From positions 1-64,000 of the forward strand of contig CAJWTS010000007.1 in assembly GCA_913047795.1 (NCBI GenBank): a stretch of 64,000 nt of DNA, read 5' to 3'. Shown here one piece after another: positions 1 through 7,959 of this stretch (its first letter is position 1; each line of letters opens with the position of its first letter). The DNA comes from an uncultured Verrucomicrobiota bacterium. Its GTDB lineage: Bacteria > Verrucomicrobiota > Kiritimatiellia > CAJWTS01. A program made the translations under genes and the position numbers. The notes below the pieces were generated by a model that saw only the letters and a list, made by a program, of their open reading frames with translations, made no database searches and was not told the DNA's origin.

Positions 1-897
1 ACCGACAACTACGCCATCGCGTCCGGAAACCAACTGAACATCCTGCTCTGCGAGGTGCCCGAAAACATTGACTGGCCGGCATCGGTGAAATTCGCCGGAA
101 CCCTCATCTGCTCGAGCACAAGCACCAACGGCATCACCGTCAACGCCGATGACGTCACGATCAATATGGACGGTCATGCCCTCGTCGGCCCCGGCGCCAA
201 TAGCTGGTACGGCATCTATCAAGTGAGTAACCGCCGCAACCTCCGGGTCCATAACGGGAAGGTCGTTCAGTGGCGCGGAGAAAGCAAGGGCGGCGTGTAT
301 GCTTTCGGCAAGAACAACCAGTTCGATCACATCCAGGCGGCAACGAACTATTACGGCATCTACGGCGGCGCCGGCGGCACGATTTCCGACTGCGCGGCCT
401 ACAACAATTCGGAGGACGGCATCCATTTCGGCGTCGGCTCCAGGATTTCCGACTGCACGGCCTCCTACAACACGGGTAACGGCATCACCGCCGGCGCCAG
501 CTCCACGATTTCCGGGTGCACGGCCTACAATAACGGGGAGGACGGCATCTACGGCGCCATCGGCTCCATGATTTCCGGGTGTACGGCCTCCTACAACACG
601 GGTAACGGCATACAGGCGAGCTCCGACTCAAAAATATCCGGCAATACCTGCGACAATAACGGCGACGGCGCGGGCATTCATGTGACGGGCTCCGGCAACC
701 GGATTGACTCGAACCACGTGACGGACAACCTTCGCGGGATCGATGTGGACGCCAGCGGCAACCTGATTATCCGCAACAGCGCCAGTGGGAACGGGACCAA
801 CTACGCTATCGTGGGCGGAAACCACGACGCGCAGGTGATCAACAACCCGAGTACGGCGTTTTTCAGCACCAATCCCTGGGCGAACTTCAGTTTCTAG
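1..897 (+). CDS. Right-handed beta-helix repeat protein, 5' partial
   Basis: The reading frame is open from the first base of the window, so the gene begins upstream; a GTG at 55 is only an internal possibility. The translation is a run of about 21-residue coils (patterns such as ISDCTASYNTGNGI and ISGCTAYNNGEDGI), the signature of PbH1/NosD-type right-handed parallel beta-helices. These folds occur in secreted polysaccharide-active enzymes, adhesins and NosD-like proteins. Cysteines and Asn recur at the same coil position, which fits internal stacking ladders. No catalytic residues can be assigned from the visible C-terminal 298 residues, and the signal peptide, if any, lies outside the window. 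The product is probably exported; the substrate is unknown. It ends in a short C-terminal cap (PWANFSF). Confidence 0.85.
   Translation, partial: TDNYAIASGNQLNILLCEVPENIDWPASVKFAGTLICSSTSTNGITVNADDVTINMDGHALVGPGANSWYGIYQVSNRRNLRVHNGKVVQWRGESKGGVYAFGKNNQFDHIQAATNYYGIYGGAGGTISDCAAYNNSEDGIHFGVGSRISDCTASYNTGNGITAGASSTISGCTAYNNGEDGIYGAIGSMISGCTASYNTGNGIQASSDSKISGNTCDNNGDGAGIHVTGSGNRIDSNHVTDNLRGIDVDASGNLIIRNSASGNGTNYAIVGGNHDAQVINNPSTAFFSTNPWANFSF
382..633 (+). repeat. In-gene tandem repeat, four 63-bp beta-helix coils (126-bp higher-order period)
   Basis: Four 21-codon units follow each other. They alternate between an 'AYNN-EDGI' type and a 'TASYNTGNGI' type, giving a 126-bp double unit. A 29-base stretch at 457-485 recurs exactly at 583-611, one double unit later, so the duplication looks recent. 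It encodes protein coils and is not a CRISPR. Confidence 0.85.
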
Positions 898-971
898 GTT
901 GGGAACCCTGTTGGGGCCGGGGCGAGTCGAACCGACCCGCACGGTCTTGTCCGTCGCGCAGCGCTCGTCGT

Positions 972-989
972 GGCGCACGTACGTGCGCC
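972..989. repeat. Perfect 18-bp palindrome
   Basis: The bases 972-989 read identically on both strands (GGCGCACGT and its complement). It lies between the beta-helix gene and the promoter of the phosphodiesterase gene. There is no T-run after it, so it is a poor rho-independent terminator; an operator or an extruded hairpin is possible. Confidence 0.5.
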
Positions 990-1043
990 TTGTCGCGGCC
1001 AGAGGAAAGCAGCCGATGGGAGCGCTTCCCTCCTCAACCCGAC

Positions 1044-1072
1044 TTGAGATCCGTCCGTGCCTGCGCTACCGT
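1044..1072 (+). promoter_or_regulatory. Candidate sigma70-type promoter, leaderless arrangement
   Basis: TTGAGA (1044-1049), a 17-base spacer and TACCGT (1067-1072). Only nine bases separate the -10 box from the ATG at 1082, so transcription would start about at the start codon. Confidence 0.5.
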
Positions 1073-1081
1073 AGCCCCGTC

Positions 1082-3079
1082 ATGTATCCGCGAATATTTT
1101 CGAAAATGCGTCGCATCGCGCGCGGCGCGGTGCTGGTCGCCGGCCTTCTCGCGACAACCCCCGCCATCGCGGGCGGCGCACCGAAGACGATTCTGCTCGG
1201 GGTCGACGGTCTCGACCCGCATCTGCTGCAGCAATTCGTCGATGCCGGAACCCTTCCGAATTTCGCGCGCATGATTGAGACCGGCGATTTCAAACCCCTG
1301 CAGACCAGCATGCCGCCCCTCAGTCCAGTCGCCTGGGCGACCTTCATTACCGGCATGGACCCCGGCGGACATGGGCTGTTCGATTTCGTTCATCGCGATC
1401 CGGCCACGCTCGTGCCATTTCTTTCGATGTCGAAGGCGACCCCGCCCGAGAAGACACTCCAGCTAGGTTCGTACGTGCTGCCGCTGTCGGGCGGCACGGT
1501 CGAGAACCTGCGCGACGGAACGACGTTCTGGCAGATTCTGGAATCGAATGGAATACCGACAACCGTCTTCCGCTGCCCCGCCAACTTCCCGCCCGCCGAA
1601 TCGCCCGGCAAGGCCTTCTCCGGCATGGGTACGCCCGACATTTTAGGCACGCCGGGCATGTTCTCGTTCTACACGGACCGGCCACCACCACGCTCAAGCA
1701 AGATCTCCGGCGGACGTGTCTACCCGGTCGAGGTGCACGAAAATGTTGTGCGTGCCGCGCTGCGTGGCCCGCGCAACACCTTTCGCCAGGTTCCCGGCAA
1801 ACGCCACAAGAAGAAGATGGAGAACCCAGAGCTTCTGGTCGATTTCACGGTCTATCGCGATGCGAAAAACCCGGTCGCGCGCATCAAGGTGCAAGACAAC
1901 GACTTTATCCTGAAGGAAGGCGAGTGGAGCGACTGGGTTCGCGTGGATTTCACGGCACTCAAGGTCTTTTCCAGCATCAGCGCGATCGCGCGCTTCTATC
2001 TCAAGCAGGCGCATCCCGACTTCGAGCTCTACGTCACCCCGCTGCAGATCAACCCGGAAGACCCCGCCATGCCAATCGCCACCCCCGCAAGTTGGTCGCA
2101 TGAACTATGCGAAGAGTTGGGCTACTTCTATACACAGGAGCTGCCCGAAGATACCAAAGCCTTCTCCAGTGGAATCTTCACCGGCAACGAGTTCTGGACA
2201 CAATCGCAATTTGTCTTTACCGAACGACGCCGCGCACTGGACTACTTCCTCAAGACCTTCGAGGAAGGATTGCTCTTCTTCTATTTCTCGAGCGTCGACC
2301 AGGGCTGTCACATGCTGTGGCAATATATGGATGCTGACCATCCCGCCCACTCCGCGGACCCGCAACTGGCGAAATCGGTGGAAACAATCTATCGCGGACT
2401 CGACGAGTCGCTCGGCCAGGTGCTGAAAGCAGCCGGTGACGATACAACCGTGATCGTCATGTCGGACCACGGGTTCTGCCCGTTCTACCGCGGCGTCAAC
2501 CTCAACACCTGGCTATACGAAAAGGGTTACGTGACGTTGCGCAACCCCGCGCGCCAGGGCCAATTCCCACTCTTCGCCAACGTCGACTGGACCCGTACGC
2601 GCGCATACGCAATGGGGCTCAACGGCCTATATGTGAACCTGAAGGGCCGTGAAAAAAATGGAATCGTGGAACCGGGCGAGGCGCACACGCAACTCCTGGA
2701 TGAATTGGAAAAGGAGTTGCGCTTACTGCGCGATCCGGAAAACGACCAACCGGCCGTCACCCTGACCGTTCGTCCCCGACGCGATTTTCACGGCAAGCAT
2801 GCGAAAAACGGTCCCGATATCATCGTCGGCTACAATAGCGGATATCGCAGTTCATGGGAGAGTCCGCTCGGCGAGTTTCCGAAGGACTTGTTCGTGGACA
2901 ACCACGACGCCTGGAGCGGCGACCACGCTGTCGATTACCGGCATGTGCCCGGGGTGCTGCTGACCAATCGCAAGATTACGCTCGAAGAACCCGCCCTGTA
3001 CGATCTCACGGTCGCAATCCTCGCGCTCTACGGCGTGCCGAAGACCAGCGAGATGATCGGCAGCAACTGCCTGGAGTAA
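1082..3079 (+). CDS. Alkaline-phosphatase-superfamily phosphodiesterase/nucleotide pyrophosphatase-like protein
   Basis: A 665-aa exported protein. Residues 1-30 form a signal peptide ending in ATTPAIAGG. The alkaline-phosphatase-fold metal sites can be followed: GVDGLDP near residue 40, the SPVAWATFITG segment carrying the probable Thr nucleophile near 85, SSVDQGCHMLW near 405, VMSDHGF near 460 and a late His-containing GDHAVDYRH near 607. This matches the type I phosphodiesterase/nucleotide pyrophosphatase family, which hydrolyses phosphodiester or phosphonate-type substrates in the periplasm; the actual substrate is unknown. The frame is open upstream to 899, but the ATG at 1082 is preferred because it starts the signal peptide and sits just behind a good promoter. 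It leads a cluster with the next three genes. Confidence 0.85.
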   Translation: MYPRIFSKMRRIARGAVLVAGLLATTPAIAGGAPKTILLGVDGLDPHLLQQFVDAGTLPNFARMIETGDFKPLQTSMPPLSPVAWATFITGMDPGGHGLFDFVHRDPATLVPFLSMSKATPPEKTLQLGSYVLPLSGGTVENLRDGTTFWQILESNGIPTTVFRCPANFPPAESPGKAFSGMGTPDILGTPGMFSFYTDRPPPRSSKISGGRVYPVEVHENVVRAALRGPRNTFRQVPGKRHKKKMENPELLVDFTVYRDAKNPVARIKVQDNDFILKEGEWSDWVRVDFTALKVFSSISAIARFYLKQAHPDFELYVTPLQINPEDPAMPIATPASWSHELCEELGYFYTQELPEDTKAFSSGIFTGNEFWTQSQFVFTERRRALDYFLKTFEEGLLFFYFSSVDQGCHMLWQYMDADHPAHSADPQLAKSVETIYRGLDESLGQVLKAAGDDTTVIVMSDHGFCPFYRGVNLNTWLYEKGYVTLRNPARQGQFPLFANVDWTRTRAYAMGLNGLYVNLKGREKNGIVEPGEAHTQLLDELEKELRLLRDPENDQPAVTLTVRPRRDFHGKHAKNGPDIIVGYNSGYRSSWESPLGEFPKDLFVDNHDAWSGDHAVDYRHVPGVLLTNRKITLEEPALYDLTVAILALYGVPKTSEMIGSNCLE

Positions 3080-3088
3080 TCAGGGGCG

Positions 3089-4333
3089 GTGACCGGCATG
3101 CAGGAAGCCAAAGCCAAGCCACTGTCGACACGCCCCGAGATGGCGTTCACCATCGGCCTCGTCATCGTGGCAATCCTGCTGACACCGGCCATTCTCAGGC
3201 GCTGGATCTCGCTCGACTGGAACATCGGCAACATGGCGTATCCCGCAATCGCACTCCAGGTCGGGTGCGGCATGCTCGCTGTTCTTTTTTTCCTGGCGCG
3301 ACGACAACTCGCACGCCTGCGCGTAATCGTTTTCCCATCGACAAAGCGCGCTGTCTTCGTCGCGATCCTTGTCACATTCGCCGTCACCCTCGTGCTCGTC
3401 ACCGCCGAGATCGCCTTTCGCATCATCGACTACCCGTTCAAGGCACGCTGGACGCCGTCCGAGAATACGCTCGCGCGCTTCGACGACGATCTCGGCTGGT
3501 CCTACATCCCCGATCGCTCGTACGACCGGCCGATGCCGGACGGAACGTCGCTCGTGACACACTTCAACAACATCGGCGCGCGGGTGCGCCGCCCGGAACA
3601 GCCAACGAATCCACAGACGCCCAGCGTGCTCTTTGTGGGGTGCTCCTTCACAATGGGTCACGGCGTGTCCTTCGAAGACTCCCTTCCGGGCCAGTTCGAA
3701 GACCGCGCAGACCCACACGATTTGCAGGCCGTGAATCTCGGCGTGCAGGCATTCGGCACGGATCAAGCCCTGCTGCAACTCGAACGACATATCGGCACCG
3801 TTAACACGAAGGGCGTCGTATACACCTTTATCGACGGACACATCAATCGCAACGCCGTACACGACCGGCGCATGCTGGTGCCTCACGCCCGCTTCCTGGG
3901 CACGAAGCCCCGCTTCGCTGTCCGGCCGAGCGGCGAGCTCTATCAACGCGATTGGCCGCAACGCTATGAAGCGTTCTCGCGACTGCGCCTCGGCGAACTC
4001 CTTGCGTTCAAATGGACGCTATGGGGTCCCCGACCGCGCCCGGACGTCACGCGCACGATGGTCGAGCGCATGGCGCAACGATCCAAAGAACAGGGGGCAC
4101 CCTTCGTCGTCGTCTACTGGACCTGGCGGCCACCAGCCGCAGAACGAGTGGACGCGCTCTTCGGCAGCATCAAGCCGAATCTGGTGATTCCCGCGATCGG
4201 TGCGCCCAGGGGTTGGTCCGGCTGGCAGCTCTGGAACGACGAGCACCCCAATCCGCGTGCGCATGCCTATGTCGCACGGCTTGTCCGTGAGAAACTTCAG
4301 GAACTTGGCAGCGCGACATCCGAAAAGAATTAA
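3089..4333 (+). CDS. Membrane-anchored SGNH/GDSL-like protein
   Basis: A 414-aa protein with about three predicted membrane helices in the first 115 residues (near 20-40, 50-70 and 90-112), then a probably extracytoplasmic domain. Block I of the SGNH fold is seen as FVGCSFTMGHG near residue 185, with GCS instead of GDS, and the C-terminal block as NDEHPNPRAH near 384, which would supply the Asp-His pair. SGNH proteins remove or transfer acyl groups, often on carbohydrates; the substrate is unknown. The start is either GTG 3089 or ATG 3098; an AGGGG at 3082-3086 is better spaced for the ATG. It begins nine bases after the phosphodiesterase gene, so the two are probably cotranscribed. A second membrane SGNH-like gene lies at 49.1-50.3 kb. 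Confidence 0.7.
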   Translation: MTGMQEAKAKPLSTRPEMAFTIGLVIVAILLTPAILRRWISLDWNIGNMAYPAIALQVGCGMLAVLFFLARRQLARLRVIVFPSTKRAVFVAILVTFAVTLVLVTAEIAFRIIDYPFKARWTPSENTLARFDDDLGWSYIPDRSYDRPMPDGTSLVTHFNNIGARVRRPEQPTNPQTPSVLFVGCSFTMGHGVSFEDSLPGQFEDRADPHDLQAVNLGVQAFGTDQALLQLERHIGTVNTKGVVYTFIDGHINRNAVHDRRMLVPHARFLGTKPRFAVRPSGELYQRDWPQRYEAFSRLRLGELLAFKWTLWGPRPRPDVTRTMVERMAQRSKEQGAPFVVVYWTWRPPAAERVDALFGSIKPNLVIPAIGAPRGWSGWQLWNDEHPNPRAHAYVARLVREKLQELGSATSEKN

Positions 4334-4389
4334 CTCCTTTACCTGTGCATGAGCGGGGCCTAATTTAGTCCACCGATTGGGAGCGGATC

Positions 4390-4581
4390 ATGTTCGGATC
4401 AAGCGTCAAACTCGACAAGGACCTGCTGCGCAAGGTTCGTAAGTACGCCGAAATCGCCGGCTATTCTTCGGCTGAGGAGTTCGTCGCGCACGCGCTGCAG
4501 AAAGAAATTGCCCAACTCGAGGAGGCAGACTCCGACGAGGAGATAAAGAAGCGCCTTCAGGGCCTGGGCTACATTTCGTAG
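4390..4581 (+). CDS. Small ribbon-helix-helix-like protein
   Basis: A 63-aa acidic protein. It opens with an alternating stretch (SVKLDKDLLRKVRKYAEIAG) followed by a helix (SSAEEFVAHALQKEI), the order strand-helix-helix expected of ribbon-helix-helix DNA-binding proteins and antitoxins, and then an acidic linker and the tail KKRLQGLGYIS. A GGGAGCGG ribosome-binding site lies just upstream. No partner toxin gene is adjacent; it sits between the SGNH gene and a membrane protein, all on the same strand. It may be a local regulator or a structural helper of the cluster. The function is an inference from secondary-structure pattern only. Confidence 0.5.
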   Translation: MFGSSVKLDKDLLRKVRKYAEIAGYSSAEEFVAHALQKEIAQLEEADSDEEIKKRLQGLGYIS

Positions 4582-4610
4582 CACCTGCCAATCGGCGTTC
4601 ACGCCCGCCC

Positions 4611-5441
4611 ATGCAGATCGTTGCCGCAATCAATAAGGCGCTGACCGAGCTCTTCGGCCTGCTGCTTTCACCGTTCGCGGCACTACCTCCGATCTGGCCA
4701 CTCCTGGTGATTTCCGTTCTGAGCGGCGTCCTGATGCTCTGGATTTTTGGCAAGGTCTCGAACCAGCCGGCAATCAAGCGACACAAGGACCGTATGCAGG
4801 GATTCATTATCGGCATCCGAGTCTATCGCGATGATCTCCGGCAACTGTTCCTCTTCCAGGGGAAAATCCTCGGCCACCTTGTGATCTACCTGAAGCACGC
4901 CGTCGTGCCCCTGCTGATCATCCTCGTACCGGTTATTCCAATCCTGGCCCAGCTCAACCTGCACTTTGCCGCGCGACCCCTGCCCGCGGGTGAACCAACC
5001 ATACTGACCGCCAAGGTTCGTGATGCGGCGAGCCTCGCCGACGGGTTCAGCCTGGAATCGACCGACACGGTTGAAGTTCAAACAGTCGCCGTGCACGCGC
5101 CGTCGCTGCGCGAAGTGTCGTGGCGCATCCGTCCGCTCTCCGACGGCATTCACGTCATTCGCATCCAGACACCGGACGGTCCGATCGAGAAACAGATCAT
5201 CGCCGGCGACGGCTGGGGAGCGATCTCGTCCCGACGTACCGGCCAGGGCGCCTGGCACAGCCTGTTGTATCCCGGCGAGACACCGCTCAGCGGCGGAGAC
5301 GCTATTCAGTCAATCGTCGTCCGTCATCCGGATCTGGACTTCAGGCTGCTCGGCTGGTCCATGCACTGGATGGTCGTCTTTATCCTCGTATCCGTGCTCG
5401 CTGGCTACGCTTTCCGTAACGCGCTTGGCGTTCAGATATAG
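4611..5441 (+). CDS. Three-helix membrane protein with periplasmic domain, possibly EMC3/TMCO1 (DUF106)-like
   Basis: A 276-aa protein. A first membrane segment (about residues 28-48) is followed by a basic cytoplasmic helical stretch (KHKDRMQGF...RVYRDDLRQLF), a second segment (about 88-115), a roughly 130-residue beta-rich extracytoplasmic domain, and a third segment near the C-terminus (about 250-270). A TM followed by a charged helical hairpin and further TMs recalls the Oxa1-superfamily DUF106/EMC3/TMCO1 proteins, but this is a resemblance of layout, not a proven homology. It is the last gene of the phosphodiesterase-SGNH-RHH group and starts 29 bases after the small gene. Function unknown. 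Confidence 0.45.
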   Translation: MQIVAAINKALTELFGLLLSPFAALPPIWPLLVISVLSGVLMLWIFGKVSNQPAIKRHKDRMQGFIIGIRVYRDDLRQLFLFQGKILGHLVIYLKHAVVPLLIILVPVIPILAQLNLHFAARPLPAGEPTILTAKVRDAASLADGFSLESTDTVEVQTVAVHAPSLREVSWRIRPLSDGIHVIRIQTPDGPIEKQIIAGDGWGAISSRRTGQGAWHSLLYPGETPLSGGDAIQSIVVRHPDLDFRLLGWSMHWMVVFILVSVLAGYAFRNALGVQI

Positions 5442-5522
5442 CAGACGTATCACGAGTATAGGATACGATGCTTCGTGGGAATCGCCATGCGGCGCGGTTG
5501 TCCGTGAACGATGCGCCTGTTC

Positions 5523-5891
5523 TCAGCGACGGGCAGCGGCGATCAACAGCATCACCCAGCCCGCAATAAACAGTAACCCGCCGAGCGGCGTAACGGGTCC
5601 CAACCACTTCCAGGATTTAACGGCGAGCAGGTAGAGCGATCCAGAGAAGAGCACGATTCCCGCGACAAACAACCAACCGGCGGGTACAAGCTGCGCCGCG
5701 CCGAGCTTATCGATCAAGAGCGCGACCGCGATCAGGGCAAAGGTGTGGAAGAACTGGTACCGCACCCCCGTCTCGAACACATCGAATAGCTTCGGCTCCA
5801 GCTTGCCCCGCAACGCATGCGCGCCAAAAGCCCCTAATATGACCGCGATCAACCCGGAAACTGCTGCGATAATCAGAAAGGTGCGTTGCAT
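5523..5891 (-). CDS. DUF423 family membrane protein (YgdD-like)
   Basis: A 122-aa protein with four hydrophobic segments. The characteristic N-terminal stretch GAFGAHAL, then FETGVRYQFFHTFALI, and a late TPLGGLLFIAGW match the DUF423 family of small inner-membrane proteins, whose biochemical role is not established. The ATG at 5891 is chosen over the longer frame (to 5909) because it gives the normal family N-terminus and lies six bases behind a candidate promoter. It is transcribed towards the end of the preceding membrane-protein gene (convergent). Confidence 0.85.
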   Translation of the reverse strand: MQRTFLIIAAVSGLIAVILGAFGAHALRGKLEPKLFDVFETGVRYQFFHTFALIAVALLIDKLGAAQLVPAGWLFVAGIVLFSGSLYLLAVKSWKWLGPVTPLGGLLFIAGWVMLLIAAARR

Positions 5892-5897
5892 GTGGTG

Positions 5898-5925
5898 ATC
5901 ATCTCCCACCCCGCCTTGATGTCAA
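5898..5925 (-). promoter_or_regulatory. Candidate promoter of the DUF423 gene, leaderless arrangement
   Basis: On the minus strand: TTGACA (5925-5920), 16 bases, GATGAT (5903-5898), then six bases to the ATG at 5891. Confidence 0.5.
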
Positions 5926-6079
5926 TTTGATATTCCCGACGCATCTCCCCAATCCCTTTCGCGCCCCATACCGTCAAAGGCCACACGAACAAACATCCCC
6001 GCGTCCCACGCAGCTGCCCAATCCTAATCTTCGATCTCCCCCTCCTTCGATTACGGCTGCGATTTGCGCGCCGCCCCCG

Positions 6080-6085
6080 TATAAC
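6080..6085 (+). promoter_or_regulatory. Candidate -10 box before ABC exporter genes
   Basis: TATAAC ends eight bases before the ATG at 6094. No convincing -35 box at the usual distance; listed because the same close spacing recurs at other genes in the window. Confidence 0.35.
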
Positions 6086-6093
6086 TCTCCCGC

Positions 6094-7959
6094 ATGCTAC
6101 CCTTCACCAAACGATTTCTCCGCGAATATCTTCCCGGCACAGGTCGATGGTATTTTGGGGGCCTGACGTTTCTCTTGATCACCGTCGTGGCGACGACGAC
6201 GATCCCGCTCTGGGTCAAGCGCGCCGTCGCGATATTGAAGAACTCGAGTGACGGACTGGCGGATGACCAACGCCAGGCACTCCTCGTCGCGGGCTGGGCC
6301 ATCATCCTGCTCGGTCTCGTTCTCGCCCTCTGTCGATCCCTTTCGCGCATCCTGATCTTCATACCGGGCCGTCGCGTGGAAGCCCGTCTTCGACGCGCTT
6401 ACTACGATGCCGCCGTCGTGCTGCCCGCTCACCGCGCGGCCGAATTCACCACGGGTGACCTGATCAGTCGCGGCATCAGTGATGTCTCGGCGTCACGCGT
6501 CCTGCTCTCGATGGGCGTCCTGCATATCGTCAACAGTTCCCTGCTGCTTATGTTCTGCCTCTATCACCTGTTGTCGATGAGTCCGCTCCTGACCCTGATC
6601 TGCGTATTGCCCGCGCCGCTCATGCAACTGGCCATCCGCCATTTCTCGAAGAGCATGATTCACCAGGCCCGCGCTGTGCAAACGCAACTGGGACAACTTT
6701 CGGAGAAGATCCGCGAGACCTTCCGGGCGCACATGTTAATCACGATCTACCCGGTCTATGACCAGATGATCGCCCGTTTCATGTCCACCAACGATGCTTA
6801 TCGAAACGCCAGCGAGGAGTATATGCGCGGACGCGTGTATCTGTTCACGATGATCGCCAGCCTCGGCGGCTTCGCGAAGGTCATCCTCCTGATGGTTGGC
6901 GGCCGGATGGCCCTCGGCGATTCGGCGCGTCTATCCGTCGAGGAATTCGTAGCGTTCGGCTCCTACATCACCTTGATCCAGGACCCCCTGCGCCTCGGCG
7001 GATTCTTGATGTCGATGTTTCAACGGGGCGAAGCGGCACTCGAGCGCATCTACGGCGTGCGCGATGCGGCCGACGAATACAGGGCCGCACAGGCGGATCG
7101 CAACGTGGCCTCGACGCAGGCACTGCATGCACACGAAGACGGGACCGATGTGTCGATCGCCGTCACGAACCTGGCCTACGCTTACCCCGCAAACGGTTCC
7201 TCCAACGGCACAACGTACGCGCGCGGTTTCGCGCTCTCGATACCCTCCCTCGAAATACGGCGCGGCCGCCGCTATGGGTTCTTCGGCCCCGTCGGGTGCG
7301 GAAAATCCACGCTGCTGAACATTCTTAACGGGTCGCTTGCCGTGCCGCGCGGCATGTGCACCTTTCACGGCGTCGATTACAACGATGTTACCGACGAAAC
7401 CCTTGCTCGTGAGTTCTCCATTGCACCGCAAGAAAGTCGCCACTTCGCCATGTCAATACGGGAGAACATTGATCAGGTCGTTCGCCATGCCGCTCAGCCC
7501 TCGGACGCGCACCATGCCCTCGCCTTTGAACAGGCTTACACCGTCAGCCAACTCGAACCCGATCTTGCCGAGTTCAACGATGGCCTCGACACCCTGCTCG
7601 GCGAAAACGGCATCAACCTGTCCGGCGGCCAGAAACAGCGACTCTCCATCCTGCGCGCCCTCGTCAAGCCACACCGTATCCTGATGCTCGACGACATACT
7701 CTCCTCCATCGATCACCATACCGAGACTGCGATCCTGCAGCATCTCTACGCGAACCTGAACCCTGACGACAGTGTCATCTTCGTCTCCCATCGCATCTCG
7801 GCCCTGATCCCCTGTGACGAAATCCTGATCATGGACCAGGGCCAGATTGTTCAGCGCGGCACACACGCTGAACTACTGGCAAGCCACGCCGTCTACCGGC
7901 GCACCTACAACCATCAGATCATCGAGCAGCAGATCGAGGAACTCAACGATGGCCAGTGA
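6094..7959 (+). CDS. ABC exporter half-transporter, degenerate-site subunit
   Basis: A 621-aa protein with an N-terminal six-helix exporter membrane domain (about residues 20-330) and a C-terminal nucleotide-binding domain: Walker A GPVGCGKST near 397, signature LSGGQ near 509, Walker B ILMLDD near 530 and H-loop VSHRIS. The residue after the Walker B Asp is Asp rather than the catalytic Glu, as in the degenerate subunit of heterodimeric exporters (TM287, BmrC type). Its stop overlaps the start of the next gene by 11 bases, so the two are translated together and should form a heterodimer. Substrate unknown; lipids, peptides or drugs are all typical for this class. An insertion of about 35 residues precedes the ATPase core. 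Confidence 0.9.
   Translation: MLPFTKRFLREYLPGTGRWYFGGLTFLLITVVATTTIPLWVKRAVAILKNSSDGLADDQRQALLVAGWAIILLGLVLALCRSLSRILIFIPGRRVEARLRRAYYDAAVVLPAHRAAEFTTGDLISRGISDVSASRVLLSMGVLHIVNSSLLLMFCLYHLLSMSPLLTLICVLPAPLMQLAIRHFSKSMIHQARAVQTQLGQLSEKIRETFRAHMLITIYPVYDQMIARFMSTNDAYRNASEEYMRGRVYLFTMIASLGGFAKVILLMVGGRMALGDSARLSVEEFVAFGSYITLIQDPLRLGGFLMSMFQRGEAALERIYGVRDAADEYRAAQADRNVASTQALHAHEDGTDVSIAVTNLAYAYPANGSSNGTTYARGFALSIPSLEIRRGRRYGFFGPVGCGKSTLLNILNGSLAVPRGMCTFHGVDYNDVTDETLAREFSIAPQESRHFAMSIRENIDQVVRHAAQPSDAHHALAFEQAYTVSQLEPDLAEFNDGLDTLLGENGINLSGGQKQRLSILRALVKPHRILMLDDILSSIDHHTETAILQHLYANLNPDDSVIFVSHRISALIPCDEILIMDQGQIVQRGTHAELLASHAVYRRTYNHQIIEQQIEELNDGQ

Noticed and set aside
382-633. CRISPR-like array
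   Set aside because: Spacerless 63-bp repeats that keep the reading frame and encode beta-helix coils.
905-975. tRNA-like T-loop sequence on the minus strand (GGTTCGACTC)
   Set aside because: The T-stem does not pair (several mismatches) and no matching acceptor or anticodon arm can be built.
2854-3804. Long plus-strand frame of 316 codons across the phosphodiesterase and SGNH genes
   Set aside because: It overlaps two better-supported genes and its product is Arg-rich without domains.
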